Source: Comamonadaceae bacterium UBA4962
Lineage (GTDB): Bacteria > Pseudomonadota > Gammaproteobacteria > Burkholderiales > Burkholderiaceae_C
Length of the DNA: 64,000 nt
Direction of reading: 5' to 3'
NCBI GenBank assembly: GCA_002397315.1
Contig: DHAE01000026.1
Location: forward strand, 127,263 to 191,262
Positions within the stretch are counted from its first letter, which is position 1. The number at the start of each line of letters is the position of its first letter. The notes under the pieces are model-generated. The model was not told the DNA's origin. It did no database searches and saw only the letters and a list, made by a program, of their open reading frames with translations. The position numbers were made by a program, and so were the translations under genes. Shown piece after piece: positions 16,232 through 26,700 of this stretch.

Positions 16232-18130
16232 TTATCCCCCGACGCCATAGCTGTAGTTGTGGTTCGTATTGGTGCCCGTCGAGTTGGTGGTGGACCAAGT
16301 TTCGGTCTGGTTTCCGGTACCGCCGACGCTGGCCGACACGTGCAGCGCGGACATGGCGCCGGCCGCGAGCTGCGCGGCGTATTGCCCCATGGCCTTGGCC
16401 GCCTCCAGGGCGATGTTGGCCTGCTGGCCCGCCTTCTGGATATTGGCCTGGTACTGGCTGATCTGCATTTCCGAGAACGCGATGTTGGTCCGGCTGTTCA
16501 TGTCCGCGAAACGGGCGTGCACCTCCGATTCGGAGATGCTGGCCTGTGAGGCCGCGCGCCAACCGTCCACACGGGCCTGGAACACCTGGGTGGCGTACTG
16601 CACTGCGTTGAGGTTCGCCTGCAGGTTCGCCTTGTAGGCGTCTTGGTCGGCGACGTACTTCTGCACGTGCACGCGCGCTGCCTCCATGCGGATCTGTGCG
16701 CCCTTGGCCTTGATGTCCGCCTTGCTGGCGATCGCCTGGATGGTCGAGGCGTAGGCCTTGGCCTGGGTATCGAACACGCCGGCCTTGGCCACCTCCCCAT
16801 CCACCTGGGCCTTGTAGGCGTCGAACTTCACCTTCTCGGCCCCGATCTGCTCGGCGTAGGCCTGCACGTCCGCACGGTAGGCGTCGAACTGGTTCTTGAT
16901 CACGTCGGCCTTCACCTGGGCGCCACGCATCATCGCTGTGAACACCTCCACCGAAGCCTGCACAGCGGACAACTTCGCCTTGTAGACCTCCACCCGCTGG
17001 GTGTTGATCTGCCCTATGGCCACCTGGGCGTCGATGGCGGCCTTGTACGCCTGCAGCTTGGCCAGGGCGCCGTCCAGGCGGGTGCGATAGACCTGCGCCA
17101 GCGTCTGGAACGCGGAGTTCTGGGCGTTGAACAGGCCGATCTGCGCGTTGAAGACGTTGATCTGCGATTCGGCCTGGAACCGCGCCGCCTCAAACATGCG
17201 CTGGGTGGCGTTGGTGTAGAGGTTCACCGTCAGCTGCTCGAGCGCCATGCCCTGGCCGACGGCGAAGCGCAGGTTCTCGATCTCCCACGTCGCGGCCTGG
17301 GTCAGGATGTCGCGGTTCAGCTCGGCCGCCTTGAGGCGCCCCTGCTCGCGGATCACGTTGGCCTGCTTGGCCAGCATGCCGGGCGGCATCGAAAAGCCCC
17401 GGCTCGCCCAGGTATCGACGGCCTCCTGCACCGCGCGCGCGGTCTCGGCGCTGTCGCGCTCCCGTGCACGCGCGAACAGCGCGTCCTCCACGGCGGCCGG
17501 CAACCCGGTACCGCCCGCCATCATGCTGCGCACCTGGGCCTGCAGCTCGTCCAGCAGCTGCGAGTCGTAGCGGGGCTCGCTCCAGTTGATGAACACGTTC
17601 GGCACCGTGATGCCGGCCGCGCTGGGGGGCTGCGCGTCGAAGTCCGCCAGCTGGGGGAACTCGAAGGCCGGGATCGTGATGCGCTCCAGCTCCTCCATGG
17701 TCGGCAGCGCGATGTCCGGCGGCGCCGGCAGGTCCACGCTAGTGTCGATCGCCGGGCGCACCGGCACCGGCACTGCGGCCATGCCGGGCGCGGCCGGCAG
17801 CTCCAGCGCGGGCATGATCGGCGCCGCGGGCATGCTGTCCATGTCCCCGATGTCCAGGTTCGCCAGAAGGCCGTCGATGTTCGGCGCCGTGGGCTCGGGT
17901 GGCAGCACCAGTGGCGTGGGCGAAAACGCGGGCTCCTCCCCCACGTTGATCGTAGGCGTGGGCACGGCGGGCGCCTGCATGATCTGCGGCTGCGCCACGT
18001 CGGCCATCTTGACGTTCCCCATGGCTGCGAGCGAGCCCTGCAGCATGGAGTTGTACTGGTTGGCGGTCGCATCGAGCTGCGCCATCTTCTGCGTGACGAC
18101 GTTGACCGCCGTCTCCATTGCGTAAGCCAT
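16232..18130 (-). CDS. Long helical virion/tail protein (632 aa)
   Basis: The ATG at 18130 (in TGATG with the upstream stop) has AAAGGAG upstream; the longer frame lacks a site. A Pro-rich region (about 60-180, many Pro/Ala/Met) is followed by more than 350 residues of near-continuous helix. There a Tyr/Phe-Lys-Ala-[KQ] pattern recurs (LQAYKAAIDAQ, VEVYKAKLSAVQ, FDAYRADVQAYAEQ, FDAYKAQVDGEVAK). The C-terminus is Gly/Ser/Thr/Asn-rich. Such proteins can form long coiled coils in the tail or ejection apparatus. A tail-needle or tape-measure-like role is inferred; the family is not recognised. Confidence 0.7.
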   Translation of the reverse strand: MAYAMETAVNVVTQKMAQLDATANQYNSMLQGSLAAMGNVKMADVAQPQIMQAPAVPTPTINVGEEPAFSPTPLVLPPEPTAPNIDGLLANLDIGDMDSMPAAPIMPALELPAAPGMAAVPVPVRPAIDTSVDLPAPPDIALPTMEELERITIPAFEFPQLADFDAQPPSAAGITVPNVFINWSEPRYDSQLLDELQAQVRSMMAGGTGLPAAVEDALFARARERDSAETARAVQEAVDTWASRGFSMPPGMLAKQANVIREQGRLKAAELNRDILTQAATWEIENLRFAVGQGMALEQLTVNLYTNATQRMFEAARFQAESQINVFNAQIGLFNAQNSAFQTLAQVYRTRLDGALAKLQAYKAAIDAQVAIGQINTQRVEVYKAKLSAVQASVEVFTAMMRGAQVKADVIKNQFDAYRADVQAYAEQIGAEKVKFDAYKAQVDGEVAKAGVFDTQAKAYASTIQAIASKADIKAKGAQIRMEAARVHVQKYVADQDAYKANLQANLNAVQYATQVFQARVDGWRAASQASISESEVHARFADMNSRTNIAFSEMQISQYQANIQKAGQQANIALEAAKAMGQYAAQLAAGAMSALHVSASVGGTGNQTETWSTTNSTGTNTNHNYSYGVGG

Positions 18131-19296
18131 CAGACACTCCTTTTGCTGGGCGCGGCCAGCACGTTCCAATCGTTGATGTAGGCATGCTGGCCGGTGAGGC
18201 GCAGCGTGTAGGCGAAGTGGCGGCCCGCGAGCCCCCGACCGAACTCGAAGCGGGCATTGGTCAGCGCCGCGGCGGCGGGCCGGGCCTTGAGCGGGTAGCT
18301 GTAGGTCTTGGCAGCGCGGCCGCTCTGGGTGAGGGTCACATCCATGACGGCCTTCCCGGCCAGCTCGTATTCGATATGCGACTCCACCAGGTTGGCCAGG
18401 CTCCCGCCCGTCATGTCCACCTGCCCCGTGCGCAGCTGCGCGGCGATCTGCTCTGTGGCGCCATCGAGGGCGTACACGCCGTCCGGGCCGGTGGCGTACA
18501 CCGCGCCGTCGATCACTGCCAGGCCGGTGAAGCCGAACGGGTCGTAGCGCGACATGGCCCAGCTGTCGGCGTGCGCCGTCCAGGCTTGGCCGATCAGCGC
18601 TCCCAGCGTGACCAGTTCGTCCTGAGCCACGGCCGGGAGGTCTTGCACCAGCTCGCGGGCATGCAGGAGATCCACCACCGCCGCGGCGCCGCGCGCGCTC
18701 TCGATCAGCACCACCGGCCGCGACACGGCGGTGTCGATCACGGCGTCGGCCGCAGTGGCCGCCTCGGACACCAGCACGCGCGCGTGCGCTCGCCCCAGAA
18801 CCATGTCGGAGCCGCGGCCGGCTTCCACCACCAGCTGCCGCTGGAGGGCGATCAGCACGTCGCGCCCCTTGCCGGCCTCGGTCACGCTCTGGCGGTGGGT
18901 GCGATGCCCGATGACCGTCTCGGACCCGCGGCCGCGCTCGGCCACCACCTGCGTGGCGCCGCTCGTGAGGGCGTCGAAGCCCACCGCCTCCTCCACGATC
19001 AGCGTGCGAGTCCGGCCGATGATGGCGTCCGCACCGCGCGCGCGCTCCACCACCAGCGTGCGCGCCGAGGCGGCGACCATGAGCTGGTCCGAGCCCCGTC
19101 CGCGCTCGATCAGCAGCGTGTGTAGCCGGTCGTGCACCGAATCGGAGCCGATGGCCGTCTCGATCGTCATGAGCCCCAGCCCCAGCAGCACCACGTCGCG
19201 CATGCGGGCCGTGCTCTCGGCGATGGTCCTGATGCCCGCCCAGGTGGAATCCCGAGCGACGGCAATTTCGTTCGTGTCGTCGCGGTAGCTAGCCAT
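18130..19296 (-). CDS. Virion protein with eight to nine ~19-aa tandem repeats (388 aa)
   Basis: Residues about 40-215 are a tandem array of 18-21-residue units with core [IV]-x-E-x-[AG]-x-G-x-D-x-[VIL] (for example LLIERGRGSDQL, LVVERARGADAI, LIVEEAVGFDAL, VVAERGRGSETV, LVVEAGRGSDMV). A non-repeated beta-rich C-terminal domain (about 230-388: YDPFGFTGLAVIDGAVYATG, then HIEYELAGKAVMDVTL) follows. It overlaps the upstream gene by 8 nt and the downstream ATG by one base. Its place between the 861- and 632-aa proteins indicates a tail component. The repeat looks like a solenoid or fibre shaft; the fold is unknown. Confidence 0.75.
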   Translation of the reverse strand: MASYRDDTNEIAVARDSTWAGIRTIAESTARMRDVVLLGLGLMTIETAIGSDSVHDRLHTLLIERGRGSDQLMVAASARTLVVERARGADAIIGRTRTLIVEEAVGFDALTSGATQVVAERGRGSETVIGHRTHRQSVTEAGKGRDVLIALQRQLVVEAGRGSDMVLGRAHARVLVSEAATAADAVIDTAVSRPVVLIESARGAAAVVDLLHARELVQDLPAVAQDELVTLGALIGQAWTAHADSWAMSRYDPFGFTGLAVIDGAVYATGPDGVYALDGATEQIAAQLRTGQVDMTGGSLANLVESHIEYELAGKAVMDVTLTQSGRAAKTYSYPLKARPAAAALTNARFEFGRGLAGRHFAYTLRLTGQHAYINDWNVLAAPSKRSV

Positions 19297-21874
19297 TGAT
19301 GACCCCTATGAAGTGGTGGGCGGCCTTGTGGTCCGCCAGGCGGCACCAGCCCTGGAACGCTCGCGCGCCTGGGAGGGACGGGTGGGCCTCGGAGACGCTG
19401 GCGTATTCGCACTCCCCTGCCGCCACCTTGATGGCGTCCCGGTAGAAAACTCCCACATACTGGTCCGGGGACTTGAGGAAGTAGGTTGACGCGGGCTGCG
19501 CCATCAGCGTCAGCGGTGTGCCCAGAGAGGAAAAGTTGATGCGCCCCTCGGTCCTGCCCGGCTGCGTGGTGGACGTGGAGCCTTCGTTGACCGAAGGCGG
19601 CCCGCCGCCGCCGCTGTGGCGCCATTCGCCCTTGTTGGGGTGGATCAGCCAGGTGAAGTCCGCCGGCAGCCCTGGAATCCATGGGCCCTGGTCAGCGAAA
19701 TCGCTGCACACCCCCGGCGCGTAGTTCTGCTGCACCACCCACACCGGATTCCCGTCCTTCGGGTACACCGGCACCTTGGCCTGCGGCCCGGCCACACCTC
19801 CGATCCACGCCCAGATGAAGTCGTTGGTCCAATACCGGTAGGTCCACGGGTCGGCGATGGAAAACAGGCTGGTTGCCTCGCTGGTGGTCTTCCCGCTGTG
19901 GCTGTCCGAGCGCACGTGCAGCACGGCGTTTCGGTCGAGGTACGGCAGGCACACCGCCACGGCCCGGGAGTAGCCACGGGTGGTCTCGGTGCTGGTCCGA
20001 TGCTTGATGTACCGGTTGCGCCACAACGTCCCCGGCCGCCAGAAAAAGTCATCGAACGAGAAGAACGGCGTGTGGTCGTAGCCCAGATCGGTGCCCACGA
20101 TGCGGGTGATCTCGGTGGTGTCGGCCGCCGCCTCGCGGTCATCGAAGTCGCTGGTGTAGAAATTGCCCATGAGCGTGGAGCTGCCCGTGGTCACGGTCTG
20201 CTCCCAGGAGCCGATCGTCATGCACTCCTCGTAGTTGTTCCGCCCCTCCTGGAACCACCCTCGATCGTCCTTGAAGAACTTGACCACCTTCAGGGAGTCG
20301 CCGACGTAGTAGCCGGCCAGGATCGTGTCCGCGCGCGGCGCCGCGAACGCGGCTGGCTGGCGCGCAGGCCCCTCGAAGGAAATGCACCCTTGCAGGAAGG
20401 GCTCCGGGAACTTGAACCCGGGCAGTTGCCAGTCGATCGGCCCTGCCCCCACGCGCGACACGCTGCCGGCGTGGGTAGCGATGGGCGGCGCCTCCAGGTT
20501 GTCCCAGTAGTCCACCTCCGCCTGCACGTTCGCGCCGGTGCGGAGCGCGGCCACGGCGCGCTCTAGGATCTCGGCCACCGGGGTGCGTCCCAGCTTGTAC
20601 CTGATGGCGAGCGAACGGGCACGCTCGCCGGGAAGGGCCTCGTAGAGCTTGGACAGGTAGGCGTTGAGTGCCCGTGCGTCGTCCGGGTCGTTGACCTCGA
20701 AGGACGGCGGCAGCTTGCCGTCACCCTCGGCCGCTCCCAGCTGCAGCTTGAGCTTGTAGGCCAGGCTGGAGCACTGCCGCCGCTCGGGCTCGAAGTCGTA
20801 GCAGGTGTTGAACCCCTCGGAGCCCCGGCTGTTGAAGCTCCAGCCCATCGCGGACCCGTACATCAGGTGCTGGTAGAAGTCGCCCACGTCGCACACCTTC
20901 ACGATCACTCCCGCCCGGCGCCAGGCCTGGAAGTCCGCCGCGACCGCCGGGAAGCTCTCCCCCGAGGGCATGCCGCCGAAGCGATCCAGAACCCATTTCA
21001 GCTCGTCGTCTCCGTGGTACTCCACGAACTCGCGGAAGGCCTTCGTGGTCGTGGCCGGGATGAGCGGCAGCGGCATGGCGTACACCCCTGCCGGGCCCAC
21101 GCGCAGCAGCCACGGGCGCTGCTTCGTGTCGAAGCCCACACCGTGGGTCTCGTTGAACTTGTAGTCGTAGCGGATCTGCCCGTCGATCGGCGGGAAACCG
21201 GTGTAGCCCGGCAACCGCCGGTTCCCCAGCTGCTGCTCGATCGCGCGCGTGACACCGGGCGGTAGCGCCATGCGCGCGCGCTCGACGGGCGTGTCCGGCA
21301 GTTCGTTCAGAGCCAGCCGGCCATATCCCCCCACGATCTGCACCACTTCGGCCATCGCCCCGCTGTACCAGGTGGGGCGCAGGTTCGCGTACTGGGTGAA
21401 GGTGTACGTCTCGGGCGGCGGGATCGGCATCAGCTCGAAGAAGCGCTGCGACAGCTCGATCACGAACCGCTGCAGCACCTGCGTGTCGGCCACCGCGGCG
21501 GCGCGCTTCGGGTCGTAGCCGCCCAGCCGCCGGCGCGTCTCGGCTGTCAGCCGCACCCGGATACCCTCTCCATGCAGCGCGGTGCCGCGGTCGATGGCGC
21601 CCGAGAACATCATGGGGATGTAGCTGCTGGCGAGGCCGTCGGCGCCGGCCTCCGCGGGCTGCTCCACGATGCGCGGCTGGATGATGACCTTGAACACCCC
21701 GCCCATGTCCTGGGCGATGGCAATGGCTCCGCTGGGCAGCGTGCGCGCCATGCGCAGGCTGCTCAGACCGGACTGCTGCTTGAGGTTGGTGAGGCGCCGC
21801 GCCAGCAGCTCGGCCGCCGCGGCATCCTCCTCGGTAGCAGCCCCGAAGGTGCCATGTGGGCGGGGCTGGTGCAT
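19289..21874 (-). CDS. Large virion structural protein (861 aa)
   Basis: The ATG at 21874 lies 5 nt after the upstream TGA. The protein mixes an N-terminal helical part (LLARRLTNLKQQSGL) with long beta-rich stretches full of Trp/Tyr/Asp (WYSGAMAEVVQIVGGYGRL, DQGPWIPGLPADFTWLIHP). Seven or more cysteines are scattered without a metal-site pattern. There is no signal peptide. Length and position in the tail block suggest a hub or platform protein. No recognised domain. Confidence 0.7.
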   Translation of the reverse strand: MHQPRPHGTFGAATEEDAAAAELLARRLTNLKQQSGLSSLRMARTLPSGAIAIAQDMGGVFKVIIQPRIVEQPAEAGADGLASSYIPMMFSGAIDRGTALHGEGIRVRLTAETRRRLGGYDPKRAAAVADTQVLQRFVIELSQRFFELMPIPPPETYTFTQYANLRPTWYSGAMAEVVQIVGGYGRLALNELPDTPVERARMALPPGVTRAIEQQLGNRRLPGYTGFPPIDGQIRYDYKFNETHGVGFDTKQRPWLLRVGPAGVYAMPLPLIPATTTKAFREFVEYHGDDELKWVLDRFGGMPSGESFPAVAADFQAWRRAGVIVKVCDVGDFYQHLMYGSAMGWSFNSRGSEGFNTCYDFEPERRQCSSLAYKLKLQLGAAEGDGKLPPSFEVNDPDDARALNAYLSKLYEALPGERARSLAIRYKLGRTPVAEILERAVAALRTGANVQAEVDYWDNLEAPPIATHAGSVSRVGAGPIDWQLPGFKFPEPFLQGCISFEGPARQPAAFAAPRADTILAGYYVGDSLKVVKFFKDDRGWFQEGRNNYEECMTIGSWEQTVTTGSSTLMGNFYTSDFDDREAAADTTEITRIVGTDLGYDHTPFFSFDDFFWRPGTLWRNRYIKHRTSTETTRGYSRAVAVCLPYLDRNAVLHVRSDSHSGKTTSEATSLFSIADPWTYRYWTNDFIWAWIGGVAGPQAKVPVYPKDGNPVWVVQQNYAPGVCSDFADQGPWIPGLPADFTWLIHPNKGEWRHSGGGGPPSVNEGSTSTTQPGRTEGRINFSSLGTPLTLMAQPASTYFLKSPDQYVGVFYRDAIKVAAGECEYASVSEAHPSLPGARAFQGWCRLADHKAAHHFIGVING

Positions 21875-21878
21875 CGGG

Positions 21879-22457
21879 TCAGCTGGTGAGGTTCAGCCGG
21901 TAGCCGAGGTCGTAGGTGTCGCCGTTCTGGAACGTGCGCGGTGCGGCGTAGAGGGATGCCGATACCAGGGCGCCCGTGGTGCCGCCGCGCTGGTTGCTGG
22001 TCAGCAGGGCCGCCCCGGTCACGTTCAGCTGCGAGGCCGTGGCGATGGTCAGCGTAGCCACGGTTGCCATGTTGTCGATGCTGCCCGTGGTGGTGTTCGC
22101 GGTGGTCCAGGCCGGGCGCGTGGCGCCGGTGTGGCCCTCGGTCAGGCTGACGATCTCGCTGGCGACGGCGGCGAAAGACGCGGCGGTCCAGTTCGCAGCT
22201 GGGTTCGTGTTGCCCGAGAAGATGGCCAGGTAGTACCCGGCGGGCTTGGCGGTGCTGCCGAACGCCACGTTGAGCATGTGCGCGAAGCCCTCGGTCACGA
22301 TCAGGTTGTCGCCCTCCTTCTCCCAGGCCCCGCCGTTGACGCGGCCGAAGTATTCGCCCGCGGCGATGGCGCCCAGGCGGGGCAGGTACAGCCCTTCGGG
22401 CGTGAGGTCGTAGCGCTCGGCGCGGATCTCGCGCGCGATCTCGTGCTGCAGGTTCAT
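21879..22457 (-). CDS. Tail/virion protein (192 aa)
   Basis: The ATG at 22457 has AAGGAG 7 nt upstream. The protein has a charged helical start (LQHEIAREIRAERYD), then a beta-rich body containing GFAHMLNVAFGS and YYLAIFSGNTNPAANW. It resembles the 135-aa protein at 31.2-31.6 kb in layout (an N-terminal helix, then LNVAFG/LLVDTG strands and a C-terminal NGD-x-x-D-x-x-Y). Both are probably beta-sandwich structural proteins of the tail. Function inferred from position only. Confidence 0.7.
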   Translation of the reverse strand: MNLQHEIAREIRAERYDLTPEGLYLPRLGAIAAGEYFGRVNGGAWEKEGDNLIVTEGFAHMLNVAFGSTAKPAGYYLAIFSGNTNPAANWTAASFAAVASEIVSLTEGHTGATRPAWTTANTTTGSIDNMATVATLTIATASQLNVTGAALLTSNQRGGTTGALVSASLYAAPRTFQNGDTYDLGYRLNLTS

Positions 22458-22510
22458 GGAATGCTCCTTGGTGGTTGGCCAAGGCGCACTCCTGCGCGCC
22501 GATTGAGGGA

Positions 22511-23701
22511 TCAGGTTACGGCAGTGGTCAGGCGCTTTGCAAACACTATGCTGGTCGAGCGCTGCCCCGTGATGCCGCGCAGGCGCCCTGCCCGCGTCTC
22601 CACCACCGACCCGTCGGGCGTGCCGAGCACGTAGCCGTTCTCCGCCAGCCACGCCAGCGCCGCCTGGCCGCCTCCGGACAGCTCGCCAGCCGTCTCCGCA
22701 TCGATCGCCACCGCGCTGCCCGGCACGGGCGCCTTGCTGGTCTTGCGCTCGAGCGCCAGGCCGCCCGGCTCGGAGCCCCGCAGGAACAGGACGTGGTCGA
22801 CTTGGCCGACCCACAGGCCGCCATCGACCGGGAACACGAACGTGATGCGCTGCGGCAGCTGCACGAAGCCGTGCCGCGGGTCGTGCAGGTGGTAGGCCAT
22901 GGCCTCGGAAAAGCGCAGCATGTTGGCCCGCGCCGTCACCAGCCGCCCGCGCCAGTAGCTCAGGAACTGCCCGGTGGGCATGGGCTCCATGTGCTGGAAC
23001 TGCGCCGCCGCGCCGAGCTGGGGCAGCAGGGGAAGCTCCACCTGCAGCAGTCCGATGGGGTAGTCCTCGGCCCGCGCCAGCTCGCCGCCGTTCTGCCGGG
23101 TGAGGTACAGGCGCGCGTGCGTGACGCTCTGGTCCAGGCACAGGGGCAGCGTGATGGACAGCGCCCCGGCCGCGCCCACCGTGCACGTGGTCATGGGCGA
23201 CAGGGGCGATTCCATGGCGCCGCGCAGCCAGGCCACCGCTACGCCATAGGCGCCCGGCTCCAGGGAGCCCGCGCCAGCCGCCACCATGGGCGCGGGCGGG
23301 CGATCGAGGGTGAACCGCTGCGCACCCTGGCCGTTGAACTGGAACAGGCCCGCCGGGCCAGCCACCAGCACCACGTTGTTCAGCACCAGGTGCGAGAGGT
23401 CAGGGCCACCGATGGCGGCCAGCGGCTGCGTGCTCCAGGTGAGCGGATCCACCTTCACCCAGTCGCCGCCCAGCGCCCCAAACACGTCGCCATGCAGGGG
23501 GCTCTGCCACAGGCTGGAGAGTGCCAGCGGCGACACCTTGCGCAGCCCGGGCCGCATGCTCGCACGCCCGTTTTCGCTGATGTCCACGTTCACCGCATCG
23601 CGCAGAAACAGGCGCCGCTCCTGGCCGCCGATCTGCAGCGCATCGTCGTGGGTGGAGGCGTTGTCGATCCCCGCCAACGGGTGCATCTTGAAGGTCTTCA
23701 T
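22511..23701 (-). CDS. Putative tail nozzle/tubular protein (396 aa)
   Basis: It starts MKTFKMHPLAGIDN and contains FLRDAVNVDISENGRASMRPG (about 32-52). The [VI]NVDI-x-x-x-GR-x-x-RPG pattern is the opening of the beta-propeller nozzle proteins of short-tailed phages. Later blades show FGALGGDWVKVD, LFQFNGQG, LSYWRGRLVTARANMLRFSE and HVLFLRGSEPGGLALERK. About 400 residues fits a single propeller domain. It overlaps the repeat-protein gene by 4 nt (ATGA). Assignment rests on the short signature and on position behind the adaptor genes. Confidence 0.6.
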   Translation of the reverse strand: MKTFKMHPLAGIDNASTHDDALQIGGQERRLFLRDAVNVDISENGRASMRPGLRKVSPLALSSLWQSPLHGDVFGALGGDWVKVDPLTWSTQPLAAIGGPDLSHLVLNNVVLVAGPAGLFQFNGQGAQRFTLDRPPAPMVAAGAGSLEPGAYGVAVAWLRGAMESPLSPMTTCTVGAAGALSITLPLCLDQSVTHARLYLTRQNGGELARAEDYPIGLLQVELPLLPQLGAAAQFQHMEPMPTGQFLSYWRGRLVTARANMLRFSEAMAYHLHDPRHGFVQLPQRITFVFPVDGGLWVGQVDHVLFLRGSEPGGLALERKTSKAPVPGSAVAIDAETAGELSGGGQAALAWLAENGYVLGTPDGSVVETRAGRLRGITGQRSTSIVFAKRLTTAVT

Positions 23702-26700
23702 GAGGGGGCTCCCTTGCGGTATTGGTCTGCGTTCCCGTCCGGGCGGATGTAGTGCACGCCGAGCCGCGCGCCGGGCGTGCCCACCAGCTCCATGCGGTCG
23801 CCGCGCGGCAGCACGATCTGGCGGGGGCGCTCGGTGCCGGTGGCGTTGCGCACGCGCATGCGCAGCGCGAAGGCCCGATAGTCGTACTCCATGACGAAGG
23901 AATCAAACCCTTCGACCGCCACCTGCCGAACCCGGTGCGAGATCCACGTGGCGCCGAAGCGCGCGGCGTCGAACCCTTCGGCGACGTTCGGAACCCGCTC
24001 GCCCACGCGCAGGCTCTGCCACATGAATGGCGCGTCGGGCCGCCGCGAAAACCCCATCGCCGTAGCCTCGAACCCCTGGACGGGCATGGCACGGTGGAAA
24101 AGCTCCAGCCGGGCCTGCCCGAGCGTGGCCGCCACGAAGCCCTGCCCCATCACGGTCTGCGGTCCCAGCTGGGGTGGGCGCGCGACTGTCGGCTGCCCCA
24201 TGGCCATGGTGCTGATGGTCGTGAAGAACTCCACGTGGATGGGGCCCGGAACGGTGAGCCATCCGAACCGGGCCGAGTGGGTTCCGGAGGGCCGAAGGTA
24301 CTGACGGCGGTTCACCACATCGGTGATCCCGAAGGCGGGCGGCGCCGTGCCAGCGGCCGCGACGATCCGGTGCCGGTTTTCGAGGGCAGGATTTCCGAAT
24401 GTGACCTCCGACCGGACCAGCTCCTGCCGGCTTTCCGGGTGGTTCAGCACGGCCTGTTCTGGAGCGTCCACCACGGCCCAGATCGTGTGCGGGCTCAATC
24501 GCGGCTTGCCCGGCGTCGACGTCGAGGCGATCCCCTTCGCCGTGAGCGTCCGGCGCCAGAAGTCCACGACAGGCTCCCCCACCAGCAGGTCGAAGTACCC
24601 GGGCTCCACGCGGATGGAGTTCGCGGTCACGGTCGGCGAACCGAAGTTCCCGACCGTGTCCATGCCGGACGGGTAGACCACCTGTTGCTGCAGGCTCGGG
24701 ACAGGCACCTGCTCGGCGGGCACCTTGATGCCGAACCCGGCTTCCGGATCGCCGCTGGGATCCTGGGAGTCCAGCCAGATGTACTGGGTGGCAAGCGGCG
24801 GAGTGCCCGTGCGCACCACCTCCAGCTTGTCGCTCACCGCCATGCTGCTCCAGCCCGCCAGGAAGATCGTCCGCCGGCGGTCGGCGATGGTGGTCCGTCC
24901 GAACAGCGCCGTATTCGTGCCTACCGGCGCCAGCGGCCGCCACTGCAACCTCACGCGGTTGTCGCCCCACAGCTCCATCACGTACCCCTTTCCTCGCACC
25001 TCGGGGGTCACGTTGCGCACCACGGGGAAGCCGTAGAAGTTCTGCAGGGTCCACCGTGGCGTGATGATGCTCTTGTGGATGGTGAGCGCCGCCGCACCCA
25101 CCTCAGGATTTCCGATGGCGCGCGGGCCCAGGTACCGGCTGCGCAGCTGCACGCGGGCCACCGGGACGACGGGAGGGGCGATGGTGTAGCGCGCCTCGAT
25201 GCCCAGCGAGCGAACGCGGGGTGCGATGAACGGGTAGCCCAGCACCGCCGCGTCGAAATTCCCGATGCGGTTGAACACGCGTGTTCGGTTCACGGCACCG
25301 GCCGAGCCGAAGGCCTGCGCGTCCAGCCCCGGCGGGTGCACCAGGCGCGCCGCGTTGCGCACGTTGGCCCAGGTGCTCAGGTGCGGTGCTTCGATTCCGC
25401 GCAGGGGCAGACCGCGGATGCGGTAGGCCACCATGCCGGCGCGCTGGTACCCCGGCAGCGCAGGCGCCGCCGTCCCGGCCGGCAGGATCTGCCGCGCCTT
25501 GTTGTCCACCTGCACGGCCCCATAGCGGGTCATAAGGGTGCCGGTGACGCCGAGCAGCTTGTTCCGGTTCTCGATCCGCGTCCACTGGGACCACCGCGGC
25601 GGGTTCAGGTCGCTGTCCACGTCGGGGAACATGGTCACGTGCTGCCGAAGGTTCCACGTGCGGGCCGAGCCGAAATGCTGCTGCGGCTCCGCGTACAGGC
25701 GGATGCTCGATGGCGCGAGGTACTGGCGCCGGTTCGCCACGGCGGGCCATCCGACCATCCCGGCGAAACCGAGCGCGTACACCACCCGGGCTTCGGGAAT
25801 GATCCGCGTGCCCCATCGCGTGGCCACGAAGCCGTCGGGCCGCAGGAACCGCGAGCCCGCCACCGCGTGGTTCGCGCCCTGGATGGTCCGGAAGCCGGCT
25901 GGCGCGAGGGCGCGACGCGCGAAGCTGGCCCAGCCCGTACCGTAGGCGTTGTCGCTGAACCCGGCCACCAGCAGCTCGCGGTTGCCGTGGTCGATGCGGC
26001 CGACACCGGGCTGGAAGGCTGCAAGCCCCTCGGGCGCGATCCATCGGTAGGCGAACCCCACCGTGGGTGTGCCGTGCCGCGCCATCGCTGCACCCTGCCC
26101 CAGCAGGTACCGGCGTCCGTTCGTGACCGCTGGCGGTGGAACTGCGGGCGCCTCGATACCATCCGGCTTGAAGTCGGGCGTCTTCCACAGGGACGGCCCG
26201 GCCACCTGCGCCACGGGCAGCGTGACCCCTGTGGGCGTGACATATCGAATCCTCGCACCCACACCTGCCGCGCCGAACCGCGTGGCGATGAATCCCGGCG
26301 GCGCGAACGAAGGCGTGGCATTGCGCCCTGCGGGCGCGCCCACGGCGGCCGGCGCGATGCCGGCGGCGCGCACCCACCGATTGAGGTTGCGCACCTCGGC
26401 CCAGGGCGACACCTCCATGCCCGTGAAGCCAGCCGGGCGGGTCCGCAGGTTCTTGAGCCGGACGGCGGTATCACCGAACACGGCGGTGACGGGTGACGCG
26501 GCGTGAAGGATGCGCTGCGCCCAGTCGCCCACCCGTGGGTAGCCTGGCGCGTAGGCGTCGATACCCGCCGGTCGCAGGAACCGCGTCCGGTAGTAGATCC
26601 GCGGCGTGCCATAGAGCGCCGAGCCCCAGCCGGCCGGGTGGGGATTGGGCTGCACCAGGGGCGTGCCCATGCCTGCCGCGAACAGTCCCTGCGGGAGCAC

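Noticed and set aside
22475..26496. Two long + strand frames (425 and 924 codons)
   Set aside because: Antisense to the nozzle-like and repeat-protein genes, with Arg/His/Ala-rich composition and no start signal.
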